This document shows, in pieces, positions 25,612 through 33,528 of a DNA stretch of 39,296 nt. Source of the DNA: JAMCRM01 sp041685075. GTDB taxonomy: Bacteria > Acidobacteriota > Terriglobia > Bryobacterales > Bryobacteraceae. The notes under the pieces are model-generated. The model ran no database searches, was not told the DNA's origin, and was given only the letters and a program-made list of their open reading frames with translations. The DNA lies in assembly GCA_041685075.1 (NCBI GenBank), contig JAWLGN010000012.1:1-39296 (forward strand). Reading direction: 5' to 3'. Both the position numbers and the translations under genes were made by a program. Positions within the stretch are counted from its first letter, which is position 1. Every line of letters starts with the position of its first letter.

Positions 25612-27090
25612 ATGACTCGATACACCGGGATCCTCCTCCTGCTATCCGCGGCGGCGGTCCCCGGCCCTTGCCGCGCCGCGGAAAGCCCCGAGGCCATGTA
25701 CCAGCGGGCGGTGAACAATCCCAACTTCCCCCAGGAAGGCTTCGGCGAACAGTTCTGCTGGCACGCGCGGGTGGGGATGCGCGGCTTCCTCCCCGCCTAC
25801 GAGGCGACCGGCGATACCGCATACCTCGACTGGGCCGTGAAGTACTTCGACTTTCTCCTCGGCAAAATGGAGACCGGCCCGGACGGCTACAAGGGCTGGA
25901 TCGGCCCCTACATCTACGACGGCTCCGTCTGGTGCGACGTCCACGTGGGCGACGCCATTCTGCTGGAGGGTATGCTGGCCTTCTCGGAGCTGGTGCTGAA
26001 GGATCCTCAGCTGCGGGAGCGTTACGGCGCGGCCGCGCGGCGCTACGTGGCGGTGGCCGAGCGCGACGTCATCGAAAAGTGGGACGCGCGCGGCACCTGG
26101 TACGAGGACGGTCCCATCGGCGGCTACATCGGCTGGAACCGCTACTGCCTGCCCGGCGACCTAAAGCGCTGGCCGGTACGCAACGACATCACCCGGTCGA
26201 ACCTCAGCATCCCTTTCAACAAGCACATGGACATGGGGGTGGTGGCGCTCAGGCTCTACCGCATCACCGGCAAGGAGCAGTACCGCCAAAAGGCCGAGAA
26301 GATTTTCGCCTTCGTCAAGAGCCGCTTCCAGTACTTCGACGACTGCTACCTGTGGAACTACTGGGAACCGTTGGCGCCCGCCGACGTGGACGTTGCCGCC
26401 GGCAAGACGCGGCACTGGATCGGGGTGCATCCCTACCGCAACTACCAGGCCGGCGAGGTGGCGATGATCGTGGAAGCCTACCACACGGGCGTGGTCTTCG
26501 ACCGGCGGGACATCGAGCGCATCGTCAACACCAATCTGAAAATCATGTGGAACGGCGACCGGCGCGATCCGAAGTTCCGCAACTCCAACTCCACGCTGCC
26601 CTGGCCGCCGGGCCGGGAGCCGAAGAAGAACACCGCGGGCGCGCTCTGGACCGCGCTGCTGCCCTTCAGCGAAACCCCGCGCGAGCTCTATGCCGTGCAA
26701 GCGGGCGCCGAAAAGCGCGCGCGCCCCGTAACGCCCGCCGAGGGTAGAAAGTTCGCGCCGGTGGAGCCGCCGTCGCTACCGCAATTCCCGCTGCACGAAT
26801 GCCGAGAGCTGAACTTCGTCGCCGCCCTGCCTTCGGTCTTCCAGGCCGGCGAAGAAGCCCTCATCATGGCCAACCTGATCGTCCCGGGAGAGCTGGAGAT
26901 CTCGCTCTACTCCGCCGACGGCCGCACCCTCGAGCGCGTCCTCAACCGCAGCCGCCGCGATGGCCTGGTAATCTTCCGCTGGGACGGCACGGACCCCGCG
27001 GGCGAAAAGCGCTTCCGCGGCCCCTACCGCATCCGCTGGACCGTAAGCCGGGACAGTTGGCGCGAAGCGCTGATCACGGTGAAGGAGTGA
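25612..27090 (+). CDS. secreted (alpha/alpha)-barrel glycosidase-like protein with C-terminal Ig-like domain
   Basis: A 492-residue exported protein (signal peptide about 1-22, ending CRAAES). I do not recognise a named family. Visible features: an N-terminal helical-repeat region (about 25-370) rich in aromatic and acidic residues (EQFCWHARVGMRG, YLDWAVKYFDFLLGK, WCDVHVGDAILLEGML, YEDGPIGGYIGWNRY, HPYRNYQAGEVAMIVEAYHTG). The alternating helices recall the (alpha/alpha)6 or (alpha/alpha)7 barrels of glycoside hydrolases, lyases and epimerases. The C-terminal about 80 residues (GELEISLYSADGRTLERVL to the WTVSRDSWREALITVKE end) look like a FlgD/Ig-type beta-sandwich. Catalytic residues cannot be assigned. 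The 3' end overlaps the convergent metallo-beta-lactamase gene by 17 bp. Confidence 0.65.
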   Translation: MTRYTGILLLLSAAAVPGPCRAAESPEAMYQRAVNNPNFPQEGFGEQFCWHARVGMRGFLPAYEATGDTAYLDWAVKYFDFLLGKMETGPDGYKGWIGPYIYDGSVWCDVHVGDAILLEGMLAFSELVLKDPQLRERYGAAARRYVAVAERDVIEKWDARGTWYEDGPIGGYIGWNRYCLPGDLKRWPVRNDITRSNLSIPFNKHMDMGVVALRLYRITGKEQYRQKAEKIFAFVKSRFQYFDDCYLWNYWEPLAPADVDVAAGKTRHWIGVHPYRNYQAGEVAMIVEAYHTGVVFDRRDIERIVNTNLKIMWNGDRRDPKFRNSNSTLPWPPGREPKKNTAGALWTALLPFSETPRELYAVQAGAEKRARPVTPAEGRKFAPVEPPSLPQFPLHECRELNFVAALPSVFQAGEEALIMANLIVPGELEISLYSADGRTLERVLNRSRRDGLVIFRWDGTDPAGEKRFRGPYRIRWTVSRDSWREALITVKE

Positions 27091-28990
27091 TGGCGGCCGC
27101 GGGCTGAACCGGTTCGGAGATCCGGACCAGCGCCTCGGTCCATTCCCGCAGCCGGAGCCCGGCGAACGCGAGATCCGCCGTGATCACATAGAGCCCCGCG
27201 GGCGCCTGCCCTGTAGACAGCACTACGCGCGCCACGCCCTCCCCACGCGCCGGAAGCGTCACTTCGCTCTCCGCCTCGACGACCTTCCAACCCGGCGGCA
27301 GGTTCCACCTCACCCGGTAGGTCTCCGCCCTCGGCGAGTGATTCAGGATGCCGAGCCGCAGCGTGACGGTATCGCCTTTTCGCAGCGTGCTGCCGTAGGG
27401 ATGCACGGCGGCCCAGCTTTCGTCGACGGCGTAGTTCGGATCGGGCCAGGGCGCCAGTTCCCGGACGATGGCCGCCCGCTTCCGCAGTTCCGCCCGCATC
27501 CTCTCGAGCTGTCCGGCGGAGAACCGGAAGGTGGGCTCGACGTGCTGGTTGACCAGCCAGACATCCTTGCGCAGCCGGTCGAGCAATCCCAGGCAGTAGA
27601 GGAATCCCTGGCCTTCATGGAGCAGGTTGCGGTTTTGCAGGCAGTAGTCGTCCAGGCCGGAGGGTGTGAACGAGTCGCCTGCGAAGAACAGGGCCTCGCC
27701 GCCGTCCTTCTCCACCAGCAGGCCGCCGTGGTAGAGCGTCTGTCCAGGAAAGTCGTAGAAGGTGAACTGGAATTCGCGCCAGCGCATGCGGGCGCCGTCC
27801 GGCTGCGGCGTACCGGAGCGGATGGGGTTGGTGGTCAGGCACGGCAGGCGGTAGTGCGATGGCCGCTCGAGCACGCCGGCCATGCGCCCGGTGAAGTAGA
27901 TGGGGCAGCGGAAGCGATCGGCCAGTTGCTGTGCGTAATCGGTGTGGTCGTCGTGGTAGTGGGTGATCCAGATGCCCTCGACGGTTTTCACGCGGCCGGC
28001 GGCGATGGCCTTCTCCAGTTGAGCAAACAGCCCCTTGTAGCCGGCGTCGATGAGAAACGCCGCGCCGCTCTCGGAGATGAGCAGCCGGGAGTTCCCTATG
28101 GCCAGCGCCCAGGAGGGCAGCGGGCGTTGGGCGGCCATCGGCATGGAGTCCACCGGCCGGCCGTCGAGCGCCTTTCGCGAACGGATGCGCAGGCTCTCCT
28201 CGCCCCAGTACCACCGCAGCGCATCGGTGGCGAAGTGGCTGGCCATCAGGGCCTGGAGGCGCGCAACGAGTTTCCCGATGGACTCCTGCGGGTTCCGGAT
28301 CAGCGGGCCGCGTGCCGGCACCAGCACGTCCGGCTTTCGTGCCGCCACCTCCCGAAGGCTGGAGATGAGATCGCCCGCCCTGGCCGCATAGCCGGGGTAG
28401 CCGCGGGTCTTCGATTCCGGAATGGCGTCCTGGAGACTCGAAAGGTCCAGCAACTGGCCGTCGCCGTAGATCAGGTCGCCCGTGCAGGCCACGCGCCGGC
28501 CCCCTGCCTCGAACAGGTAGGAAACCGCCCCGGGTGTGTAGCCGGGGGTGTCGATGACTTCGACCTTGACGCCCGCAAGGTCCAGCACCTCACCGCCCCG
28601 CACCGCCCGTGTTACCTGCATGGGCAGGCGCAGCACCTTGGTGTTCACCTGGGAGTAGTCGTGGAAGCGTGCGGTCTCATAGGCTTCCCAGAACGAGGCC
28701 GGATTCTCGAACAGGCGGCGCTCGCGCTCGGGCACGATGGCGGCTGCGCCGCGCCCTACGGCGGCCGTCCCGGCCCACACGGCATCGCGCCGCGCGTGCG
28801 TAAAGAGAACGTAGCGGACGTTCGCGGCGCGGTCCTCCGGATCGCCGTAGACGAGCACGCGGTCCCGCACGAGCAAGCCGTTGACCGGACCGGGCAGGAA
28901 CCGCATTCCGTCGGGCAGCTCGGCAGCCGTCCCGCAGACCGCCGCGATCAGCAACGCCAGCGCCGGCCGCCATGGTGATTTACCCTGCAT
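27074..28990 (-). CDS. secreted protein with two metallo-beta-lactamase domains and a C-terminal Ig-like domain
   Basis: A 638-residue exported protein (signal peptide about 1-22). The first metallo-beta-lactamase domain (about 30-250) has FTHARRDAVWAG at 63-74 where the metal motif HxHxDH should be: His65 and Asp69 remain, but the other two positions are Arg67 and Ala70. It keeps TPGYTPGAVSYLFE and CTGDLIYGDG, but has PARGP where PGHGP is usual. The second domain (about 295-520) has an intact THYHDDHTD (His344, His346, Asp348, His349) and LFFAGDSF. Residues about 550-630 are a beta-sandwich of NEW3/CARDB type. The second domain is probably the active hydrolase and the first a degenerate duplicate. 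The substrate is unknown. Start by signal peptide; GAGG lies about 11 nt upstream. Confidence 0.8.
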   Translation of the reverse strand: MQGKSPWRPALALLIAAVCGTAAELPDGMRFLPGPVNGLLVRDRVLVYGDPEDRAANVRYVLFTHARRDAVWAGTAAVGRGAAAIVPERERRLFENPASFWEAYETARFHDYSQVNTKVLRLPMQVTRAVRGGEVLDLAGVKVEVIDTPGYTPGAVSYLFEAGGRRVACTGDLIYGDGQLLDLSSLQDAIPESKTRGYPGYAARAGDLISSLREVAARKPDVLVPARGPLIRNPQESIGKLVARLQALMASHFATDALRWYWGEESLRIRSRKALDGRPVDSMPMAAQRPLPSWALAIGNSRLLISESGAAFLIDAGYKGLFAQLEKAIAAGRVKTVEGIWITHYHDDHTDYAQQLADRFRCPIYFTGRMAGVLERPSHYRLPCLTTNPIRSGTPQPDGARMRWREFQFTFYDFPGQTLYHGGLLVEKDGGEALFFAGDSFTPSGLDDYCLQNRNLLHEGQGFLYCLGLLDRLRKDVWLVNQHVEPTFRFSAGQLERMRAELRKRAAIVRELAPWPDPNYAVDESWAAVHPYGSTLRKGDTVTLRLGILNHSPRAETYRVRWNLPPGWKVVEAESEVTLPARGEGVARVVLSTGQAPAGLYVITADLAFAGLRLREWTEALVRISEPVQPAAAITPSP

Positions 28991-29010
28991 CAGCACCCGC
29001 CTCAGGCCGT

Positions 29011-29018
29011 AGTGTATA
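29011..29018 (-). promoter_or_regulatory. candidate -10 box for the metallo-beta-lactamase gene
   Basis: TATACACT on the minus strand (29018-29011) offers TATACA or TACACT about 20 nt before the ATG at 28990. There is no matching -35. It lies back to back with the lysine operon promoter. Confidence 0.35.
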
Positions 29019-29040
29019 CCGCCGGCCATCCCGCGGCGAT

Positions 29041-29069
29041 TTGACTTGCCCTCCCCCATCCGATATCCT
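29041..29069 (+). promoter_or_regulatory. sigma70 promoter of the lysine biosynthesis operon
   Basis: TTGACT (29041-29046) and TATCCT (29064-29069) with the ideal 17-nt spacer. The expected start near 29076 lies directly before the first paired base of the lysine riboswitch, so the transcript begins with the aptamer. Confidence 0.75.
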
Positions 29070-29077
29070 GGGTTTTT

Positions 29078-29264
29078 CGGTAGAGGCGCGGCGGCCATCA
29101 GTACCCGTGCCGGCGGTTCCGGATGAGTCCCGGACGGCCGTGGGAAAGGGGCCAGGAAGTATCGCCGCCGAAGCCGTGCGGCCGGCTCGTGGCCCCGCGG
29201 TTGGGGGGCCGGGTTAAGACCCGCCCACTGTCACCCGTTAACGAGGACGGGTGGAGCGCTATCG
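29078..29264 (+). ncRNA. lysine riboswitch (L box) aptamer
   Basis: Recognised by its conserved core and by the genes it precedes. P1 pairs CGGTAG (29078-29083) with CTATCG (29259-29264). The core blocks come in the standard order: AGAGGCGCG (29082-29090), ATCAGTA, GGGAAAGGGG, CGCCGAAGC, GTTGGGGGG, CCACTGTCACC and GTGGAGCG. P2 pairs GCGGCC with GGCCGT; P4 is a 10-bp stem with one mismatch (CCGTGCGGCC with GGCCCCGCGG); P5 is closed by GGGT-TAAG-ACCC. The overall order matches the Thermotoga and E. coli lysC lysine riboswitches. It should bind lysine and lower expression of the dap/lys genes downstream. Confidence 0.9.
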
Positions 29265-29288
29265 GAGGCGAAGGCCGCTCGGGCCTCC
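29264..29288 (+). terminator. expression-platform hairpin of the lysine riboswitch
   Basis: GGAGGC (29264-29269) pairs with GCCTCC (29283-29288). The alternative pairing of GAGCG (29254-29258, inside the aptamer) with CGCTC (29276-29280, inside this hairpin's loop) would prevent it. This is the layout expected for a terminator/antiterminator switch. The tract after the stem is CCTTCTG, not a clean U-run, so termination may be rho-assisted. No Shine-Dalgarno is seen between it and the ATG at 29322. Confidence 0.45.
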
Positions 29289-29321
29289 CCTTCTGTACCC
29301 GCCAGCCACCCCGTTCAGCCA

Positions 29322-30341
29322 ATGATGAACGTTTTCGAACTCACACGGGCGCTGGTGGATATCGAATCCATCTCCTGCAACGAAGAACGCATCGGCCACT
29401 ACCTGTGCGACACCCTGGCCCCGCTGGTGGAATGCCACCACGGCCGCCTGGAACGCATGGAGGTGGAGGCCCAGCCGCGCCGGTTCAACGTGCTTGCCTG
29501 GTGGGGCGAGGCGCCCGTCGTGACCCTCTCCACCCACATGGATACCGTCCCGCCCTTCTATCCTTCGCGCGAGGACGATACCCACATCTGGGGACGCGCC
29601 GCGGCCGACACCAAGGGCATCATCGCCTCCATGATCAGAGCCGCCGAAGCGCTGCTCGAGAGCGGCACCCGCAACTTCGGCCTGCTGTTCGTCGTGGGCG
29701 AGGAGCGCAACAGCGCCGGCGCCTACCATGCCGCCCGCCACCCGCGCGGCTCGCGCTTTCTCATCAACGGCGAGCCCACGGAAAATCGCCTCGCCCTGGG
29801 GTCCAAGGGCACCCTGCGCTACGAAATCGAAGCCAAAGGCAAGATGGCCCACTCGGCCTACCCGGAACTCGGGGAGTCCGCCATCCTGAAGCTGCTCGAC
29901 GCGCTGGAAGCCATCCGCTCGATTCCCATGCCGGTGGACGACCTGCTGGGGCCGGGCTCTCTGAACATCGGCACCATCGCGGGCGGCCGCGCGCCCAATG
30001 TCATCCCGGACAGCGCCCGCGCCGAGGTCATGATCCGGCTGGTGAGCGATTCCGCCCCCATCCGGGAAGCCGTGTCGGCCGCGGTCGAAGGCCGCGCCGA
30101 AGCGCGCGCCGTGCTGGAAGTCCCCGCCGTGCGGCTGGCGGCGCTGCCCGGCATCCCCACTACCGTGGTGGCGTTCACAACCGATATCCCCGCGTTCGGC
30201 GGCGCCTGGGGAGAACCCTTCCTCATCGGGCCCGGCTCCATTCACGTGGCCCACACCCTGGAGGAGCGGGTAGCCAAGGCCGAACTGCTCGAAGCCGTCG
30301 AAATTTATCAAAACATGGTGGTCCGCTTGCTCTCCCGCTAA
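29322..30341 (+). CDS. M20-family metallohydrolase, probable succinyl-diaminopimelate desuccinylase
   Basis: A 339-residue zinc amidohydrolase. Metal ligands and neighbours are visible: His72 with Asp74 in STHMDTVPP, Asp96 in GRAAADTKG, Glu127-Glu128 in VVGEERNSAG, and a C-terminal His in GPGSIHVAHTLEERV. A central dimerisation domain spans about 165-270 (GSKGTLRYEIEAKGKMAHSAYP). By sequence it could be DapE, ArgE or a LysK-like deacylase. Its place as first gene under a lysine riboswitch, with dapD (succinylase branch) in the same operon, makes DapE the best guess. ATGs at 29322 and 29325 are both possible; no ribosome binding site is clear. It is slightly shorter than classical DapE (about 375). 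Confidence 0.75.
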   Translation: MMNVFELTRALVDIESISCNEERIGHYLCDTLAPLVECHHGRLERMEVEAQPRRFNVLAWWGEAPVVTLSTHMDTVPPFYPSREDDTHIWGRAAADTKGIIASMIRAAEALLESGTRNFGLLFVVGEERNSAGAYHAARHPRGSRFLINGEPTENRLALGSKGTLRYEIEAKGKMAHSAYPELGESAILKLLDALEAIRSIPMPVDDLLGPGSLNIGTIAGGRAPNVIPDSARAEVMIRLVSDSAPIREAVSAAVEGRAEARAVLEVPAVRLAALPGIPTTVVAFTTDIPAFGGAWGEPFLIGPGSIHVAHTLEERVAKAELLEAVEIYQNMVVRLLSR

Positions 30342-30357
30342 GCGGACCTGGAGAATT

Positions 30358-31407
30358 ATGCAAAACCGTATCGAAGTCGGAGTTCTCGGCGCTACCGGAA
30401 TGGTAGGGCAACACTTTATCAAGTTCCTACAGGGCCATCCCTGGTTCGACCTGAAGTGGGTCGGGGCCAGCGATCGTTCCGCCGGGAAGAAGTACCGGGA
30501 TGCGATGACATGGCACCTCGGAGGCGACACTCCGGAAACCGTGGCCGATCTCACGGTCGAGGAATGCAAGCCCGGCAACGCTCCGCGCCTGCTGTTCTCC
30601 GCCATGGACGCTTCCGTCGCCACCGAAATCGAGCGCGCTTTCGCCGCCGCCGGCCACTTCGTGGTTTCGAACTCCAAAAACCACCGCATGGAGCCGGACG
30701 TTCCGCTGCTGGTGCCCGAAATCAACCCCGGCCACCTGGAACTCATGCCCGCCCAGCGGCGCAACCGCGGCTGGAAAGGCGGCATCGCCACCAACCCGAA
30801 CTGTTCTACCGTCGTGCTCACCATGGGGCTCGCGCCGCTCAAGCAGTTCGGCATCACGCGCGTGATCGCCACCACCATGCAGGCCATCTCCGGCGCCGGC
30901 TACCCCGGGGTGCCCTCCATGGACATCAACGCCAACGTCATCCCCTTCATCGGAGGCGAAGAGGAGAAGATGCAGCAGGAGACCCAGAAGATCCTGGGCG
31001 ACCTGCGCGACGGCGCGGTGGCGCCGCTGGCCGCCAAGGTCAGCGCGCACTGCAACCGCGTGCCGGTAGTGGACGGCCACACCGTCACCATCTCGGTCGA
31101 ACTCAGCACCAAGCCCTCCGAGGCAGACCTCCTGCGCGCCTTCGCCGGTTTCCGCGGCGTGCCGCAAGAGCGCGAGTTGCCCAGCGCCCCCAAGTGTCCC
31201 GTGCAGTACATGACGCAGCCGGACCGCCCGCAGCCGCGCAAGGACGCCGAGCGCGACCGCGGCATGGCCGCCTTCGTCGGGCGCCTGCGCCCCTGCCCGG
31301 TGCTCGACTGGAAGTACGTCGCGCTGGGCCACAACACCGTGCGCGGCGCCGCCGGCGCGGCCGTCCTCAACGCCGAGCTGATGGTTTCCGAAGGGGTACT
31401 CGGCTAA
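30358..31407 (+). CDS. asd: aspartate-semialdehyde dehydrogenase (archaeal/fungal type)
   Basis: Reduces aspartyl phosphate to aspartate semialdehyde with NADPH, the shared step to lysine, threonine and methionine. The 349-residue protein has GVLGATGMVGQHFIKFL at the N-terminus, the catalytic Cys149 in TNPNCSTVVL and AHCNRVPVVDGHTVTISVEL carrying the second catalytic region. The segment VVSNSKNHRMEPDVPLLVPEIN and the overall length mark the archaeal/yeast branch rather than the E. coli-type enzyme. GGAG lies 5 nt before the ATG. The TAA overlaps the lysC ATG by 1 bp. Confidence 0.95.
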   Translation: MQNRIEVGVLGATGMVGQHFIKFLQGHPWFDLKWVGASDRSAGKKYRDAMTWHLGGDTPETVADLTVEECKPGNAPRLLFSAMDASVATEIERAFAAAGHFVVSNSKNHRMEPDVPLLVPEINPGHLELMPAQRRNRGWKGGIATNPNCSTVVLTMGLAPLKQFGITRVIATTMQAISGAGYPGVPSMDINANVIPFIGGEEEKMQQETQKILGDLRDGAVAPLAAKVSAHCNRVPVVDGHTVTISVELSTKPSEADLLRAFAGFRGVPQERELPSAPKCPVQYMTQPDRPQPRKDAERDRGMAAFVGRLRPCPVLDWKYVALGHNTVRGAAGAAVLNAELMVSEGVLG

Positions 31408-32795
31408 TGATCGTGATGAAGTTCGGCGGCTCCTCGGTCGAGTCCGCCGCCGCCATCGAACGCGTGGCGGGCATCGTGAAATCCCGCGCGGCCCGCCGCC
31501 CCGTGGTGGTGGTCTCCGCCATGGGGAAGACCACCAACAAGCTGCTGGCCATCGCCCAGACCGCCATCGAGGGCCGCCGCGAAGAGTACATCCGGCAGAT
31601 CCACGACCTGCGGGATTTCCACTCCCGCGAAGCGCGCCAGGTGGTGCCGCTGGCCGAGCGCGCCGCGCTGGACCGCATCCTCGACGACCATTTCCAGGAA
31701 CTCACCGAACTGGTCAAGGGCCTGGCCGTGCTCGGTGAGCTTACTCCCCGCTCCATCGACGCCATCTCGGCCTACGGGGAGCGCCTTTCCAGCATCATCG
31801 TCTCCCTCGCCTTCCGGCACTTCGGCATGTCCGCCGTCCACGTCGATTCGCGCGAGTTGATCGTCACGGACAAGCGCCACACGCATGCCGCACCGCTGTT
31901 TTCCGAGACCTACTCGCGCCTGTCCGCCGCTCTCCCGCCCCTGACTGAGAAATCCGTGGTGGTGATGGGCGGCTTCATCGCCTCCACCCGCGACGGCGTG
32001 ACCACCACGCTCGGCCGCGGCGGAAGCGACTTGACCGCCGCCGTCGTCGGCGCGGGCATCGGCGCCGAGGAGATCCAGATCTGGACCGACGTGGACGGCA
32101 TGCTCACCGCCGACCCCACCATCATTCCCGGCGGCCACCGCGTGAAGCTCATCTCCTTTGCCGAAGCCGCCGAGCTGGCCTACTTCGGCGCCAAGGTGCT
32201 GCACCCCGCCACCGTCGTGCCGGCCATCGAGAAAAACATTCCCGTCCTGATCCTCAACTCGCGGCGCCCCGAGTGCGGCGGCACCCGCATCGTCTCCGAC
32301 GCCGTGCACAGCCGTAACGTCGCCAAGTCCATCGCCTGCAAGCGCCATATCACCCTCATCAACGTGCGCTCCACCCGCATGCTGATGGCCTACGGCTTCC
32401 TGAAGCGCATCTTCGAGGTCTTCGACCGCTACGAAACCCCGGTCGACATGGTGGCAACGTCGGAGGTCAGCGTCTCCCTCACGATCGACGACACCCGCAA
32501 CCTGGAAGCCATTTGCCAGGAGCTGCGGCAGTTTGCCGGCGTGGAAGTGGAGCCGGGCCAGGCCATCGTCTGCCTGGTGGGCGACAACATTCGCCATACG
32601 CCCGGCGTGGCGCGCCGCATCTTCTCCGCCCTGGACGTGAACGTGGGGATGATGTCGGTGGGCGCTTCCCTGCTCAACTTCGGATTCGTTGTGCAGGAGA
32701 CGGACCTGCCGCGCGCCGTCGAAGCGCTGCACGCCGAGTTCTTCTCCGAAGTGGATCCGGAGGTCTTCGAGCACAATGGAGTCGCGCATGCCTGA
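31407..32795 (+). CDS. lysC: aspartate kinase
   Basis: Phosphorylates aspartate, the entry step of the aspartate pathway. A 462-residue monofunctional enzyme with IVMKFGGSSVESAAAIERV at the N-terminus, GGFIASTRDGVTTTLGRGGSD (nucleotide and substrate region), WTDVDGMLTADPTIIPGGH and AAELAYFGAKVLHPATV. Two C-terminal ACT domains (about 320-455) suggest feedback control by an amino acid. The layout is that of E. coli LysC/AKIII, a lysine-sensitive type (inference), so lysine may act both on the RNA leader and on this enzyme. The frame is open upstream but that is the asd shadow; the ATG overlaps the asd stop. Confidence 0.95.
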   Translation: MIVMKFGGSSVESAAAIERVAGIVKSRAARRPVVVVSAMGKTTNKLLAIAQTAIEGRREEYIRQIHDLRDFHSREARQVVPLAERAALDRILDDHFQELTELVKGLAVLGELTPRSIDAISAYGERLSSIIVSLAFRHFGMSAVHVDSRELIVTDKRHTHAAPLFSETYSRLSAALPPLTEKSVVVMGGFIASTRDGVTTTLGRGGSDLTAAVVGAGIGAEEIQIWTDVDGMLTADPTIIPGGHRVKLISFAEAAELAYFGAKVLHPATVVPAIEKNIPVLILNSRRPECGGTRIVSDAVHSRNVAKSIACKRHITLINVRSTRMLMAYGFLKRIFEVFDRYETPVDMVATSEVSVSLTIDDTRNLEAICQELRQFAGVEVEPGQAIVCLVGDNIRHTPGVARRIFSALDVNVGMMSVGASLLNFGFVVQETDLPRAVEALHAEFFSEVDPEVFEHNGVAHA

Positions 32796-33501
32796 CCTGC
32801 GCCGCCTGGCCATCGTGGGCTACGGCAAGATGGGCAGGCTGATCGAGCAACTCGCCCCCGAAGCCGGCTTCGAAGCGGTCCTGAAGCTCGACGAATTCAA
32901 TAACCGGGACGGCGCCGGCATCACCGCCGAGGCGTTTCGCGGCATCGACGTGGCGGTGGACTTTTCCATCCCTTCCGCCGTGGCGGAAAACGTCGAGCGC
33001 ATCGCCCCCCTGGGGGTGCCCATCGTGCTCGGCACCACCGGCTGGCTGGACCAGGAGCAGCGCATCCGCCGCGCCGTGGAAGCCGCGGGCATCGGGCTGG
33101 TGTGGAGCCCCAACTACTCCATCGGGGTGAACGCGTTCTTTCGCCTGGTATCGGAAGCCGCGCGGCTGCTCGCCGGCGAAGAAGCCTATGGCGCCTGGGC
33201 CTGGGAGATCCACCACGCCACCAAGAAGGACGCGCCCTCCGGCACGCTGCTCAAGCTGGTGAGCGAGATGCGGAATGCCGGCTGGACCCGCGCCATCGAC
33301 ACCGGCTCGAACCGCGCCGGCGCGCACCCCGGCACGCACGAAATCGGCTTCGACTCCGCCGCCGATACGATCACCCTCCGCCACACCGCGCGCAGCCGCG
33401 AAGGTTTCGCCCGCGGCGCCCTCAAGGCGGCCGGCTGGGTGATCGGAAAGCGCGGATTTTTCGAGTTTGCAGATATTCTATGGGAGAGGCAGCCGGCCTG
33501 A
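32788..33501 (+). CDS. dapB: 4-hydroxy-tetrahydrodipicolinate reductase
   Basis: Reduces 4-hydroxy-tetrahydrodipicolinate with NAD(P)H. The 237-residue protein, short compared with the usual about 265-270, has GYGKMGR at 11-17 (normally GxxGxMG), GTTGW at 82-86, SPNYSIGVN and the active-site EIHHATKKDAPSGT (140-153) with His142-His143 and Lys147. The start at 32788 is set by GGAG 6 nt upstream; an in-frame ATG at 32776 would hide that site. It overlaps the lysC stop by 8 bp. The missing length is mostly in the N-terminal cofactor domain. Confidence 0.93.
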   Translation: MPDLRRLAIVGYGKMGRLIEQLAPEAGFEAVLKLDEFNNRDGAGITAEAFRGIDVAVDFSIPSAVAENVERIAPLGVPIVLGTTGWLDQEQRIRRAVEAAGIGLVWSPNYSIGVNAFFRLVSEAARLLAGEEAYGAWAWEIHHATKKDAPSGTLLKLVSEMRNAGWTRAIDTGSNRAGAHPGTHEIGFDSAADTITLRHTARSREGFARGALKAAGWVIGKRGFFEFADILWERQPA

Positions 33502-33528
33502 AGGTAGAGGCGCCTCTGGAGGTGGTAC

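Noticed and set aside
29098..30406. Plus-strand 427-codon frame from 29123 and minus-strand 74-codon frame across the leader
   Set aside because: They cross the lysine riboswitch and the M20 gene in other frames; compositionally Arg/Pro/Gly-rich shadows.
30456..31406. Possible N-terminal fusion to aspartate kinase from the open frame upstream of lysC
   Set aside because: The upstream part is an Arg/Pro/His-rich shadow of asd; the kinase begins normally at the ATG at 31407.
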